Below are positions 45,993 through 54,808 of a DNA stretch of 64,000 nt, piece after piece. The notes under the pieces were generated by a model. The model searched no databases, had not been told where the DNA came from, and saw only the letters and a program-made list of their open reading frames with translations. The position numbers and the translations under genes are program-made. How positions within the stretch are numbered: position 1 is the stretch's first letter; each line of letters opens with the position of its first letter. This DNA comes from Novosphingobium percolationis (GTDB taxonomy: Bacteria; Pseudomonadota; Alphaproteobacteria; Sphingomonadales; Sphingomonadaceae): positions 1 through 64,000 of the forward strand of contig NZ_JAILYM010000007.1 of NCBI RefSeq assembly GCF_020179425.1, given 5' to 3'.

Positions 45993-46034
45993 CGACACCT
46001 AGAGGCACCTGAACGACACCTAACGGCACCTGAC
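45993..46034. repeat. 21-base tandem repeat (two copies)
   Basis: The unit starting CGACACCTAGAGGCACCTGA (45993) is repeated immediately from 46014 with 18 of 21 positions identical; the element GGCACCTGA occurs in both. It fills most of the 59-base gap between ilvE and the SDR gene. Confidence 0.65.
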
Positions 46035-46050
46035 CGCACCGGAGACGCAC

Positions 46051-46959
46051 ATGACCATATCGTTCGAAGGCCGCGTGGCCATCGTCACCGGCGCGGGCGG
46101 CGGGCTGGGCCGCGACTATGCGCTCGAACTCGCGCGGCGCGGCGCAAAAGTGGTCGTCAACGACCTCGGCGGCAGCCGCGACGGCATGGGTGCGTCGGAT
46201 AGCGCGTTGAAAGTCGTGGAAGAAATCGAGGCGCTGGGCGGCGAGGCCATGGCCAACGGCGGCTCGGTGACCGAATACGAGCAGATGGTCGAGATGGCCG
46301 CGCGCGTGAAGGAAAGGTGGGGGGGGATTCACATCCTCGTCAACAACGCCGGGATCCTGCGCGACAAGAGCTTTTCCAAGATGGACCCGGTCGATTTCGA
46401 GACCGTGGTCAAGGTTCACCTGACGGGCGCCGCCTTTGCCACCAAGGCGGTGTGGGACACGATGCGCGAGCAGGCCTATGGCCGCATCCTGATGACGTCG
46501 TCCTCGACCGGGCTGTTCGGCAACTTCGGCCAGACCAACTATGGCGGGGCCAAGCTGGGCGTCGCGGGCATGACCAAGACGTTGTATCTGGAGGGGGCCA
46601 AGTACAACATCCGCGTCAACACGCTGGCCCCGGTGGCGGCGACGCGGCTGACCGAGGACATCTTCCCCGAAGCCGCCTTCGCCGCGTTCTCGCCCGAAAA
46701 GGTGGTGCCGGCCGCGCTCTACCTCGTGTCCGAGGATGCGCCGACCAACGCCATCGTGGGCGCGGGTGGCGGGGCGTTCCATTGTTCATGGGTGACCATG
46801 AACCCGCCGGTGGTCCTGCCCGAAGACGAGCAGACGCTGGAAGGCTTTGCCGCCGCGTGGAACCGCATTTCCGACCGCATCGGCGACTTCGTGCCGCAAT
46901 CGGGCGGCGAGCAATCGGGCGTGATCCTGAACGCGCTGGCCGCCGCGCTGAAGGGGTAG
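46051..46959 (+). CDS. SDR-family dehydrogenase (MFE-2 / HSD17B4-like)
   Basis: A 302-residue NAD(P)-dependent short-chain dehydrogenase. Cofactor motif TGAGGGLGRD (residues 13-22), NNAG 98-101, and the catalytic Ser around 151 with Tyr164 and Lys168 in NYGGAK. The conserved ND(L/F)GG after the second strand and the long C-terminal extension resemble the 3-hydroxyacyl-CoA dehydrogenase part of peroxisomal multifunctional enzyme 2. A role in fatty-acid or steroid side-chain oxidation is likely but no CoA genes are adjacent. Confidence 0.85.
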   Translation: MTISFEGRVAIVTGAGGGLGRDYALELARRGAKVVVNDLGGSRDGMGASDSALKVVEEIEALGGEAMANGGSVTEYEQMVEMAARVKERWGGIHILVNNAGILRDKSFSKMDPVDFETVVKVHLTGAAFATKAVWDTMREQAYGRILMTSSSTGLFGNFGQTNYGGAKLGVAGMTKTLYLEGAKYNIRVNTLAPVAATRLTEDIFPEAAFAAFSPEKVVPAALYLVSEDAPTNAIVGAGGGAFHCSWVTMNPPVVLPEDEQTLEGFAAAWNRISDRIGDFVPQSGGEQSGVILNALAAALKG

Positions 46960-47035
46960 CTTGCCCGCATCGGGGTTTTCCTTGCCCTTTACCCCGCCGC
47001 ACTTAAGTTCTGTGGCCGGAGAGGAAGAAAACGCC

Positions 47036-47650
47036 ATGCCCGACGAGATCGAAGCGCCCCGGCTGCCCCCGCTGATCAAGGCTGCGCGGCGCCTGCGCTG
47101 GTTGCTGCCGCTGTTCGGCATTTCGCTCGCCGCGTTCACGCTGCTCGACCGGATGGGCCTGGCCGATCCAGCGCATGGCGCGGTGGCGGTGACGGCCAGC
47201 GTCGCGCTGGTCCAGCTGGCCGCGGCATTCCTGTGCGTGGTGGTCTCCGCCATGTGGCTGCACGCGGCGAGCGCCAACCTCGCCGCGCGCGGGGTGGCGA
47301 TGCAGCATTCGCCGCGTGGCGCCTGGGCCTGGTACTTCCTGCCCATCGCCAACTTGTTCATGCCCTATCGCGCGATGAAGGAGATCTGGGCGGAAAGCCT
47401 GGGTGCGGACGACAGTTTCGCCGGATCTTCCGACCCGCTGCTGGTGCGCTGGTGGTCGGCCTGGATCGTGGGCAACATGGCGATGTCGATGGCGGCGCGG
47501 ATCGACGCGATCGGCGGCAGGAGCATGGGCATGGTGCTGGACGCGGTGGGCGTGGCCGCGCTGTTCGCGGCAGGGCTGTTCTTTGCCCGCATCGTCGCCA
47601 CGGTGACGCGCGCGCAGACCGGGCAAGCCGAAGCGGCTACGTTCGCCTGA
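47036..47650 (+). CDS. DUF4328 membrane protein
   Basis: A 204-residue protein with four membrane segments (about 20-40, 52-76, 130-150, 165-188). The segment AWAWYFLPIANLFMPYRAMKE followed by a WW pair is the signature of DUF4328. Function is unknown; some members are joined to kinases or zinc ribbons, not here. GAGAGGAAG precedes the ATG at 47036. Its end overlaps the convergent lipoprotein gene by 14 bases. Confidence 0.8.
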   Translation: MPDEIEAPRLPPLIKAARRLRWLLPLFGISLAAFTLLDRMGLADPAHGAVAVTASVALVQLAAAFLCVVVSAMWLHAASANLAARGVAMQHSPRGAWAWYFLPIANLFMPYRAMKEIWAESLGADDSFAGSSDPLLVRWWSAWIVGNMAMSMAARIDAIGGRSMGMVLDAVGVAALFAAGLFFARIVATVTRAQTGQAEAATFA

Positions 47651-47975
47651 GGGCGGCGTCCCTGACCGGCTTGTTCTCGCAGGTGCCGGGTGTAGCGCCG
47701 ACGATCCGCATGGTCCGCAGCCGCGCGACGACTTCCTGCGGGCCAAGCGCATGGGCCGCGCCCGTGACGGGATCGATCAGCAGCGGGGCGGCACAATCGC
47801 GCGAGGGCCGGGGCCCATCGGGGCCGGACGGCTGCGTGAGCAGCATCAAGGCGGCATTCCCGTGCGCATCGTCGCGATAGAGCACGCGCAGAACCGGCGT
47901 TGCGCCCGATGCGGGCTGGCGCGGCTGCGGCTGCGGAGAGCAGGCGGCGAGCGCCAAGCACGCGCCGAGCAGCAT
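47637..47975 (-). CDS. Small putative lipoprotein
   Basis: A 112-residue exported protein: MLLGACLALAAC is a short signal peptide with lipobox LAAC (Cys12). The remainder shows LRVLYRDDAHGNAALM and a PLLIDPVTGAAHALG segment; two Cys (about 58 and 102) are in the mature part. No family recognised. A TTG 12 bases upstream could start it and would couple it to the DUF2794 stop. Confidence 0.6.
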   Translation of the reverse strand: MLLGACLALAACSPQPQPRQPASGATPVLRVLYRDDAHGNAALMLLTQPSGPDGPRPSRDCAAPLLIDPVTGAAHALGPQEVVARLRTMRIVGATPGTCENKPVRDAALRRT

Positions 47976-47989
47976 GGACAAGCGCAAGG

Positions 47990-48364
47990 TCAGTCCTCGA
48001 CCACTTTCAGCAGCTTGCGTTCGAGCAGGGCGAGCACGCCGGGAAGATCGTGCCCACGCTTGAGCACCTGCCCCGCTTCGCCATAGAGCGCCCACATGCC
48101 CTGCCGCTGGCGCAGCGCGGGGCGCTTTTCGATCCGCGCGGTGGCGCGATCGGCGCTGCGGCGATAGGCGGAGAAGCTGGCCGCGTCCTTGTCGAAATTG
48201 AGCGCGTAGTCCTTCCACAATCCCGCCGCGACCATGCGCCCGTAAAGATCGAGGATGCGCATCAGCTCCAGCCGGTCGAACCCGACCTGCAAGACCGGGC
48301 GCGCAACCGGGAGCGGAACGACGTTGGCGAGCGAGATCGCCGGGTCTGGTCCCTGCCCGCTCAG
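47990..48364 (-). CDS. DUF2794 protein, probable CTG start
   Basis: A DUF2794 protein (FDRLELMRILDLYGRMVAAG, then RPALRQRQGMWALYGEAGQV and ending LERKLLKVVED), an alphaproteobacterial family of unknown function. No ATG is available: the frame reaches back from a TTG at 48292 (100 residues) to the cysE stop, where CTG at 48364 overlaps that stop as CTGA and has GAGGA 8 bases upstream, giving 124 residues. The TTG has no ribosome-binding site. The N-terminal extension is neutral and Pro-rich. Confidence 0.7.
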   Translation of the reverse strand: MSGQGPDPAISLANVVPLPVARPVLQVGFDRLELMRILDLYGRMVAAGLWKDYALNFDKDAASFSAYRRSADRATARIEKRPALRQRQGMWALYGEAGQVLKRGHDLPGVLALLERKLLKVVED

Positions 48365-49068
48365 TTGCGGCTTCCTCGACGGGTACTGGTGGGCGCAGGC
48401 TCGGGCGCTTCACGCGCGATCAGCGCCGCGACTTGCGCCTTGAGCGTGGCGACTTCGGCTTCGAGTTCATCGACCCGGCTACCGCCATCGGGCTCGCACG
48501 GTTCCCGGCACGGGGTGCCGTACGGAATGAAGTCCTTGAGCCAGGTTTCGACGGGGACGAGCGTCGAGCGCGCCTTGAGCCCGATCATGGTCGCGCCTTC
48601 GGGCACGTCATCCGTCACGACCGCGTTGGCGCCGACGCGAGCACGCGCGCCGACGGTGATCGGCCCGAGCACTTGCGCGCCCGAACCGAGGATCACGTTG
48701 TCGCACAGCGTGGGGTGACGCTTGCCCGGCACGCCATTGGCGGGGTTGGTGCCGCCCAGCGTGACGCACTGGTAGATTGTCACGTTGTCCCCGATCTCCG
48801 CCGTTTCGCCGATCACGGTGAACCCGTGATCGATGAACAGGTGGCGGCCGATCTTCGCACCCGGATGGATATCGATCGCGGTCAGTATCCGCGAGACGTG
48901 GTTGACGAGGCGGGCGAGGAAGTACAGCTCGGCTTCGAACAGCCAGTGCGCGACGCGGTGGAAGGCCACCGCCCACAGCCCCGGATAGAGCAGGATTTCC
49001 CAGCGCGAACGCGGCGCGGGATCGCGCGCGCGGATCGAATCCAGATAGGCGATCAGGCTGTCGAACAT
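48361..49068 (-). CDS. cysE: Serine O-acetyltransferase
   Basis: A 235-residue left-handed beta-helix acetyltransferase that makes O-acetylserine for cysteine synthesis. Helical N-terminal part (MFDSLIAYLDSIRARDPAPR), then hexapeptide repeats from about residue 70, with IDHGFTVIGETAEIGDNVTI and the active His in GGTNPANGVPGKRHPT. A C-terminal coiled helix (VDELEAEVATLKAQVAALI) extends beyond the core. It lacks the long N-terminal domain of E. coli CysE, as in many alphaproteobacteria. Confidence 0.93.
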   Translation of the reverse strand: MFDSLIAYLDSIRARDPAPRSRWEILLYPGLWAVAFHRVAHWLFEAELYFLARLVNHVSRILTAIDIHPGAKIGRHLFIDHGFTVIGETAEIGDNVTIYQCVTLGGTNPANGVPGKRHPTLCDNVILGSGAQVLGPITVGARARVGANAVVTDDVPEGATMIGLKARSTLVPVETWLKDFIPYGTPCREPCEPDGGSRVDELEAEVATLKAQVAALIAREAPEPAPTSTRRGSRN

Positions 49069-49142
49069 GGTACGCGCAATCTTCCCCTGTTTTGTTCCGC
49101 TTGGCAAGCCGCGTTGCCGAATGCCCACCCCGCTGCGACTAA

Positions 49143-49192
49143 CGCTTGCTGCGCAAGCGCAAGTCTCGCTCCCCTCCCGCAGGCGGGAGGGG
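49143..49192. repeat. Two adjacent palindromes, REP-like intergenic element
   Basis: CGCTTGC (49143-49149) pairs with GCAAGCG (49153-49159), and CCCCTCCCGC (49171-49180) with GCGGGAGGGG (49183-49192) across a two-base loop. They lie in the 163-base gap between hda and cysE, both minus-strand genes. The second palindrome continues into GCTGGGGGTGGG, a form I associate with dispersed palindromic repeats in alphaproteobacterial genomes. It may stabilise or terminate the hda transcript. Confidence 0.65.
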
Positions 49193-49231
49193 CTGGGGGT
49201 GGGTCTTCACAGCGCGATGCTGCCAAGCCCC

Positions 49232-49861
49232 CTAGAGCAAGCGCGGCTGGAATTCGCCGCCGGTCGCGCCGTGCACGCGCTCGGCCAGAGCGTCGCGCAC
49301 GAGCGATATGGTGACGCCCGCCTTGCGCTCAAGGGAGAGGCGGTCGATTGTTTCGACCAGTGCCTCGGCGGCGGCGTGGCTGCGTTCGATGCGGGGCAGC
49401 AGCCATGCGAGGACGCCCTCGCCCAGCACCAGCGAGCGCCGGGCGGCGTGTTCCTCGATCAGCGCGCGCAGCATCAGGTCGTCGGGGGCGGCGATCTCGA
49501 TCAACAGCGCTGCACCGATGCGCGAGGCGAGATCGGGCAGCGTGATCTTCCATTCGCCGGGCAGGCGGGAACTGACCAGGAGCAGCGGACGCCCTTCGGC
49601 CTGGGCGCGGTTCCAGCGGTGGAAAAGGGCGTTCTCTTCCATGCGATCGGCATCGTCGACCACATCGCCCGCGCCCGATTGCGCAAACCAGCGCGCCAGC
49701 AGGCTCTTGCCCGAACGCGGCGGTCCGGCGAGCACGGCGGTGTGGAAAGGCCAGTCCATGCTCGCACCCAGTGCGGCCAGCACGGGATCGAGCGAGGGCC
49801 CGGTGACGATCCGGCCCGCGCCGGTGGCGGCACTGGAGAGGGGAAGCGCGATCTGGCTCAT
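49232..49861 (-). CDS. hda: Hda/HdaA-type regulator of DnaA
   Basis: A 209-residue AAA+ protein that binds the DNA clamp and stimulates ATP hydrolysis by DnaA. The N-terminal clamp-binding peptide QIALPL (residues 3-8) is intact. The P-loop is GPPRSGKS (46-53) and the Walker B part DDAD (69-72). The C-terminal lid region ends near residue 200, with no DNA-binding domain, as expected. It is a third protein in this window with clamp or polymerase III ties, beside DinB and HolC. Confidence 0.9.
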   Translation of the reverse strand: MSQIALPLSSAATGAGRIVTGPSLDPVLAALGASMDWPFHTAVLAGPPRSGKSLLARWFAQSGAGDVVDDADRMEENALFHRWNRAQAEGRPLLLVSSRLPGEWKITLPDLASRIGAALLIEIAAPDDLMLRALIEEHAARRSLVLGEGVLAWLLPRIERSHAAAEALVETIDRLSLERKAGVTISLVRDALAERVHGATGGEFQPRLL

Positions 49862-49883
49862 GGTTGAGCGGGGTGCCTGCCGC

Positions 49884-51149
49884 CTACTTGCGGATGACGA
49901 GGGCGCCCGCGCCTTGCGTCACCTTCCAGCCTTGCGCGCGCAGGGCGGCGGCGAGTGCGTCCAGTTCGCCCGCATACGTCACGCGCATGACCGACATGCC
50001 GCCGACCGCAAGCGAGGTGACGGTTGCGCCCTGCACGCCCGGCACGGAACGCACCGCGACGAGACCGCCATCGAGCGCGGCGGCATCGGGGGTGACGAAC
50101 TGGACGGTAAAAGCCTGCGCCTGCGCGGCGGTGGTGGCCGTGGGCGCCGGCTGGCCCGCCTCTGCCGTGGTCGGCGCGGTGCGCGTGAGCGCGCCGGACT
50201 TTGCCAGCACCTCGTCGATCAGCTTCGGGTCGATCTCTGGCTGGACCAGGAGCGTCGAATCGGGCGCCAGGCGTCCGGCGGTAAGCGCCTGTGCGTAAAG
50301 GCCGTCGATGCGCCGGACCGCTTCGGCCAGCATCGCGGGGAGCTTGTCCTCGCTCTCCGCCGTCATCTGGAAGCTGCCGAGGAACTGGTTGTCCGGGCCA
50401 AAGCGCGCGGCGAAGGTGCCGCGCACGGGGCCGCCGGGGAACTGCCGTTCCAGCCGGGCGATCGGGATGACGACGTCGGCCGCGCCGAATTCGTCGAGGA
50501 TCAGGCGCCACCAGTTGCGGCTGCGGCGGGTCAGCTGGCCTTCGGTGAGCAGCAGCGAATCGGCGCCCGAGCCGGTGGGGCGGACGTAGTCGATCACGCT
50601 CTGCCCGGTGCGGAACTCGGCCCACGCCTTCTGCCAGGGGGTGCGCGTCTCGAACACCGAGCCGACGCCGCCCTGATAAAGCACCGGGATCACCAGCATC
50701 GGCGCGGAATGCGCGATCTGCCCCTGCATCCCGAGGTAGCCGCCGGTACGCGCGCGATCGAAAATCACGCCAAGCTTCGCGATGTAACGGTGCGGGCCGA
50801 CCTGTTCGTTTTCGACGACGATGGCCGAGACCATGCCATCGAGCGTGCCCGCATCGAGCGCGGGGGCGGCGCCGCCTGCTCCGTTTTTCGCCCACAGCTG
50901 TTCCCAGCCTTTGCGCTGCGCCTCGCGCCAGCCCGCGGCGCGCGCGGCTTCGGCGTTGTCGCCGGTGGCGTTGACCTCGATCCCCGAGACTTCGAAGTCG
51001 CCCGTGCTGGCGATCGGCGGGATGCCGCGATCACCTTCGATCTGCGCATAAAGCGCAACGCCCGCAAGACCGAGCGCCGCCGCTCCGGCGAGACCGAGCA
51101 GCGCCTTGCGCGGGAACGACACTCGATTCGGCAGGCTGGAAACGGCCAA
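49884..51149 (-). CDS. DUF2066 membrane-anchored protein
   Basis: About 421 residues: N-terminal helix ([20 protein letters not shown], about residues 16-35), then a periplasmic region with the DUF2066 pattern [11 protein letters not shown] and [10 protein letters not shown], and two similar C-terminal halves with ferredoxin-like strands. No function is established for the family. The TTG at 51149 has GGAG 5 bases upstream; a GTG at 51122 is the alternative. It is upstream of hda in the same orientation (22-base gap) and divergent from purM. Confidence 0.68.
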   Translation of the reverse strand: MAVSSLPNRVSFPRKALLGLAGAAALGLAGVALYAQIEGDRGIPPIASTGDFEVSGIEVNATGDNAEAARAAGWREAQRKGWEQLWAKNGAGGAAPALDAGTLDGMVSAIVVENEQVGPHRYIAKLGVIFDRARTGGYLGMQGQIAHSAPMLVIPVLYQGGVGSVFETRTPWQKAWAEFRTGQSVIDYVRPTGSGADSLLLTEGQLTRRSRNWWRLILDEFGAADVVIPIARLERQFPGGPVRGTFAARFGPDNQFLGSFQMTAESEDKLPAMLAEAVRRIDGLYAQALTAGRLAPDSTLLVQPEIDPKLIDEVLAKSGALTRTAPTTAEAGQPAPTATTAAQAQAFTVQFVTPDAAALDGGLVAVRSVPGVQGATVTSLAVGGMSVMRVTYAGELDALAAALRAQGWKVTQGAGALVIRK

Positions 51150-51265
51150 GGGAACTCCGCAAGGACAGCGGCAGGCCACGAAAATCCGCAAGCTGCCGAA
51201 AGCTCCGCCGCTTTTGCCCAAGGGCGAGTGGAAATCCAAGCGGAAAGGCGCTAGGCGCTCGGGCC

Positions 51266-52372
51266 ATGGCTTCCGACGACAACAAGCAGCAGTCCTATTC
51301 CTACGAACAGGCAGGGGTGAACATCGCCGCCGGCAACGCGCTGGTGAAGGCGATCGGCCCGCTCGCCAAGGCGACGGCGCGGCCCGGCGCCGATGCCGAG
51401 CTGGGCGGCTTCGGCGGGTTCTTCGATCCGCGTGCGGCAGGTTATAAGGACCCGCTGCTGGTGGCCGGCAACGACGGCGTGGGCACCAAGGTCAAGCTCG
51501 CCATCGACCACGACCGGCACGATGCGATCGGCATCGACCTCGTGGCGATGTGCGTCAACGACCTGATCGTGCAGGGCGCAGAACCGCTGTTCTTCCTCGA
51601 TTACTTCGCGACCGGAAAGCTCGACAACGGCGTGGCCGAGCGCGTGGTGGCGGGCATCGCAGATGGCTGCAAGCTGGCCGGTTGCGCGCTGATCGGCGGC
51701 GAAACGGCGGAAATGCCGGGGATGTACGGCGATGGCGACTACGACCTGGCAGGCTTCTGCGTGGGCGCGGTGGAGCGCGGCGAGCAGCTGACCGGCGACA
51801 AGGTGGCGGCCGGCGACGTGCTGCTGGGCCTTGCTTCGTCGGGCGTGCATTCGAACGGCTATTCGCTGGTCCGCCGCCTGGCCGCCGACAAGGGCTGGAA
51901 GCTCGACCGTCCGGCGCTGTTCGACAACGAACGGCTGCTGATCGATTATCTTATCGAACCGACGCGGATCTACGTGAAGACACTGCTGCCGTTCATTCGT
52001 GCGAACCGCATCCATGCGCTGGCGCACATCACCGGCGGCGGGCTGCTGGAGAACGTGCCGCGCGTTCTCCCTGCGGGCCTGCACGCCCGCATCGACGCCG
52101 ATTCGTGGGAGCAGTCACGACTGATGGCGTTCCTGCAGGCGCAGGGCAACATCGAGCCGAAGGAAATGGCACGTACCTTCAACTGTGGCATCGGCATGGT
52201 GCTGGCAGTGGCGGCGGACGAGGCCGACCAGTTGGCGCGCGATCTGGGCGCGGCCGGCGAGACCGTGTTCCGCATCGGCGAGATCGTAGCAGGCGACAAG
52301 GGCTGCACCGTGTTCGGCAGCGCCGAGGCGTGGTCGGCGCGCGAGCCGTGGGAAGCTGTGCATCTTGGCTGA
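51266..52372 (+). CDS. purM: Phosphoribosylformylglycinamidine cyclo-ligase (AIR synthetase)
   Basis: A 368-residue ATP-dependent cyclo-ligase, fifth step of purine synthesis, producing aminoimidazole ribonucleotide. Seen: [57 protein letters not shown] and [13 protein letters not shown]. The start is at 51266. It is coupled to purN by an overlap of eight bases. Confidence 0.98.
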   Translation: MASDDNKQQSYSYEQAGVNIAAGNALVKAIGPLAKATARPGADAELGGFGGFFDPRAAGYKDPLLVAGNDGVGTKVKLAIDHDRHDAIGIDLVAMCVNDLIVQGAEPLFFLDYFATGKLDNGVAERVVAGIADGCKLAGCALIGGETAEMPGMYGDGDYDLAGFCVGAVERGEQLTGDKVAAGDVLLGLASSGVHSNGYSLVRRLAADKGWKLDRPALFDNERLLIDYLIEPTRIYVKTLLPFIRANRIHALAHITGGGLLENVPRVLPAGLHARIDADSWEQSRLMAFLQAQGNIEPKEMARTFNCGIGMVLAVAADEADQLARDLGAAGETVFRIGEIVAGDKGCTVFGSAEAWSAREPWEAVHLG

Positions 52373-53306
52373 AAAGGCGAAAGTCGCCGTCCTGATTTCG
52401 GGCAGTGGCACCAATATGGCGGCGCTGCTTTATGCCAGCCGCCTGCCCGATTGTCCTTACGAGATCGTGCTGGTCGGCTCGAACAAGGCCGAGGCGGCGG
52501 GGCTGCGACTGGCCGAAGCCGAGGGCGTGCCCACGTTCGCGCTGCCGCACAAGGGTATGAGCCGCGAGGAGCATGACGCGGCGATGGAAGCGGTGGTAGT
52601 GGAGCACGGCGCGCGGTTCATCGCGCTGGCGGGCTACATGCGCATCCTGTCCGAAGGCTTCGTCGAACGCTGGGAAGGACGGATGCTCAACATCCATCCC
52701 TCGCTGCTGCCCAAGTACACCGGACTGCACACGCACGACCGCGCCATCGCGGCAGGCGATTCGCATGGCGGCTGCACGGTGCATCTGGTGACGGCGGACC
52801 TGGATGAAGGGCCGGTGCTGGGGCAGGTCCCGGTGGCGATCCTGCCGGGCGACACTGCCGATACGCTGGCCGCGCGCGTGCTGTTTGCCGAACACCAGCT
52901 CTATGCGCGATGCCTTGCGGCGCTGGTCCGGCGCGAAACCTCGCCCGAGTGGCTGATCGGGCAAGTGCGCGAGCGCGCGCTGGCCTTGCCCGATGCCGAC
53001 GAGACGCTGAGCCACGGCATGGCCTGCTTCGGCGTGATCAAGGGCAAGAAGTTTGCCTATGTCTCCAACGACCATCACGGCGACGGGCGCGTGGCACTGC
53101 TGGTGAAGATCAGCGGTGCGGACGAGCAGGAACAGCTGGTCGAGAGCGATCCGGTGCGCTTCTACCGCCCCGCCTATTTCGGCGACGGCTGGATCGCCAT
53201 GCGCCTTGATCTTGGGGATGTGGACTGGGACGACGTGGCCGACCGGCTCCGCCGTTCGTGGCTGGCCGTCGCACCGCGCAAGCTCGCCGCGATGATGGAC
53301 GTCTGA
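52365..53306 (+). CDS. purN: PurN fused to a YjbR/MmcQ-like C-terminal domain
   Basis: A 313-residue protein. Residues 1-190 are glycinamide ribonucleotide formyltransferase (SGSGTN; catalytic Asn109 and His111 in [12 protein letters not shown]; Asp147 in DLDEGPV), which uses 10-formyltetrahydrofolate. Residues about 195-313 continue in one frame into a MmcQ/YjbR (CyaY-like) domain: [15 protein letters not shown], a [12 protein letters not shown] strand and the C-terminal AVAPRKLAA helix. Ordinary PurN ends near 200-210. The TTG start overlaps purM; no other start fits the family N-terminus ([12 protein letters not shown]). Confidence 0.92.
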   Translation: MAEKAKVAVLISGSGTNMAALLYASRLPDCPYEIVLVGSNKAEAAGLRLAEAEGVPTFALPHKGMSREEHDAAMEAVVVEHGARFIALAGYMRILSEGFVERWEGRMLNIHPSLLPKYTGLHTHDRAIAAGDSHGGCTVHLVTADLDEGPVLGQVPVAILPGDTADTLAARVLFAEHQLYARCLAALVRRETSPEWLIGQVRERALALPDADETLSHGMACFGVIKGKKFAYVSNDHHGDGRVALLVKISGADEQEQLVESDPVRFYRPAYFGDGWIAMRLDLGDVDWDDVADRLRRSWLAVAPRKLAAMMDV

Positions 53307-53314
53307 CCCTTACG

Positions 53315-54463
53315 ATGTCGCGCAGTTCTGCCAGCCCCTTGCGCCGCGTTTATCTGCACGCGGGAATGCAATCGTTTGTCGAGTCGAGTGGCGGTATCTT
53401 CGTCGCGGGCTTCCTCGTCTCGCGCGGGTTTTCCTATCCCGCCGCGCTTGCCAGTTTCGCGCTGATCCTGCTGTCGCGCTTCGCCTTGCGCGGGCTGGTG
53501 CTGCCGCTGGCACGGGCCGGCGGCCTGCGCACGACCTTGCTGACCGGCGTGGTGATCCGCGCGGGCAGCTTTGCCCTGCTGCCGTTCGTGACCGGGATCG
53601 GGCCGCTGCTGGCGCTGTTCCTGGCCGTAAGCGGCCTTGGCAGCGTGCTGTACTGGACGGCGTGGCACGCGTTCATGCCCGCGGTGATGGACGAGGCGCG
53701 CGGCGGACGACAGGTGAGCGTGCAGCAGGCGACGAGTGCGGTGGTGGGCATCATCGCGCCGGCGGCGGGCGGGCTGCTGCTGGCGCACGGCGGCGCGAAC
53801 GCGGCGTTCTTCGCCAATGCCGCGCTGCAATTGCTGGCGGCGCTGCCGCTGCTGTACGGCCCCAACCCACGGATCGCGCCCGACGTGGCGCTGGACCGGG
53901 ACGTCGCGCGCCACGCGCGGCGGCTCTATTTCAACGAGGGATTTCACGCTGGCTGCGCGGTGGTGGTGTGGAACCTCGCCCTGTTTGCCTCGCTGGGCGA
54001 ACATTTCGATGCGCTGGGTGGAGCCATGGCCGTTGCAGGCGTGGCAGCGGCGGCGGGCAGCCTGCTGGTTGGGAGGCTGATCGATACCGGCCACCCGCGC
54101 CATTCGCTCGCGGTCGCCTATGGCGCGGCGGCGCTGGCGCTGATGGTCAAGGGCGCGGCCTTCGCGCACCCCGTGCTGGCAATCGTGGCGACCGCGCTGG
54201 GCGCGCTGGTGACGCCGATGACGGCCACGGCGATGCTCGCCCCGCTCTATGCCATGGCGCGGCAATCCCCCTGCGTCCTGCGCTTTTCGATGGCGACGGA
54301 GGGCGGCTGGGACCTGGGCTGTTCGGCGGCCTGCCTGATCACCGCCGCGCTGCTGGCAGGCGGCGCGAGCTTTCGCCTGCCGATCCTGCTGGGACTCGGC
54401 GCGATCGCAGTGATGGCGGCGATGCTGAACCGCTGGTACGTGCGCGCGGCGGAGCGCGCCTAG
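53315..54463 (+). CDS. Major facilitator superfamily transporter
   Basis: A 382-residue protein of about 12 membrane segments. The opening RRVYLHAGMQSFVESSGGIF and the absence of the classic DRxGRR motif between helices 2 and 3 set it apart from the Bcr/CflA exporter in this window. The substrate is not predictable. It starts 9 bases after the purN stop and may be read from the pur operon. The ATG at 53315 has no strong ribosome-binding site. Confidence 0.72.
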   Translation: MSRSSASPLRRVYLHAGMQSFVESSGGIFVAGFLVSRGFSYPAALASFALILLSRFALRGLVLPLARAGGLRTTLLTGVVIRAGSFALLPFVTGIGPLLALFLAVSGLGSVLYWTAWHAFMPAVMDEARGGRQVSVQQATSAVVGIIAPAAGGLLLAHGGANAAFFANAALQLLAALPLLYGPNPRIAPDVALDRDVARHARRLYFNEGFHAGCAVVVWNLALFASLGEHFDALGGAMAVAGVAAAAGSLLVGRLIDTGHPRHSLAVAYGAAALALMVKGAAFAHPVLAIVATALGALVTPMTATAMLAPLYAMARQSPCVLRFSMATEGGWDLGCSAACLITAALLAGGASFRLPILLGLGAIAVMAAMLNRWYVRAAERA

Positions 54464-54705
54464 ATCTGGTCCGCGCTGACGACCGGGCGGCTTTCGCGCG
54501 TGCCGGTGTAGCGCACGCTGGGATCGTTGGCGTCGCCCGCGATCACCACGTGATCATCGGCCACTTCGAGCAGCGTGCCGACGAAAGGCATTCCGTCGAA
54601 GCTGCCGCCACCGATGCGGTAGCTGACCACGTCGCCGACCTTGAAGGTGGCGGCATCGAAGTTGAATTCGAACGGGCAATTGTCGCCCTGACCCATGCCG
54701 AGCAT
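54460..54705 (-). CDS. Small protein of unknown function
   Basis: An 81-residue protein starting MLGMGQGDNCPFEFNF; beta-rich, with FKVGDVVSYRIGGGSFDGMP and TLLEVADDHVVIAGD suggesting a small SH3- or PRC-barrel-like fold. One Cys (residue 10). Family not recognised. GGGAGA lies upstream of the ATG. Convergent overlap of four bases with the MFS gene, and it follows ndk and its terminator on the same strand. Confidence 0.6.
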   Translation of the reverse strand: MLGMGQGDNCPFEFNFDAATFKVGDVVSYRIGGGSFDGMPFVGTLLEVADDHVVIAGDANDPSVRYTGTRESRPVVSADQI

Positions 54706-54755
54706 CGCTTTGTGTCTCCCTTTGCGGGGAGAGATAGCGGCGCCGGTCCCAAACG

Positions 54756-54786
54756 AAAAGGGCCGGAGCTTTTCGCCCCGGCCCTT
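54756..54786 (-). terminator. Intrinsic terminator of ndk
   Basis: On the minus strand AAGGGCCGG (54786-54778) pairs with CCGGCCCTT (54766-54758) and the stem runs into TTTT at 54759-54756. It lies 22 bases past the ndk stop and before the small gene at 54705, so it separates the two. Confidence 0.75.
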
Positions 54787-54808
54787 GTCCGTTGCCCTGT
54801 GCGGGAAA

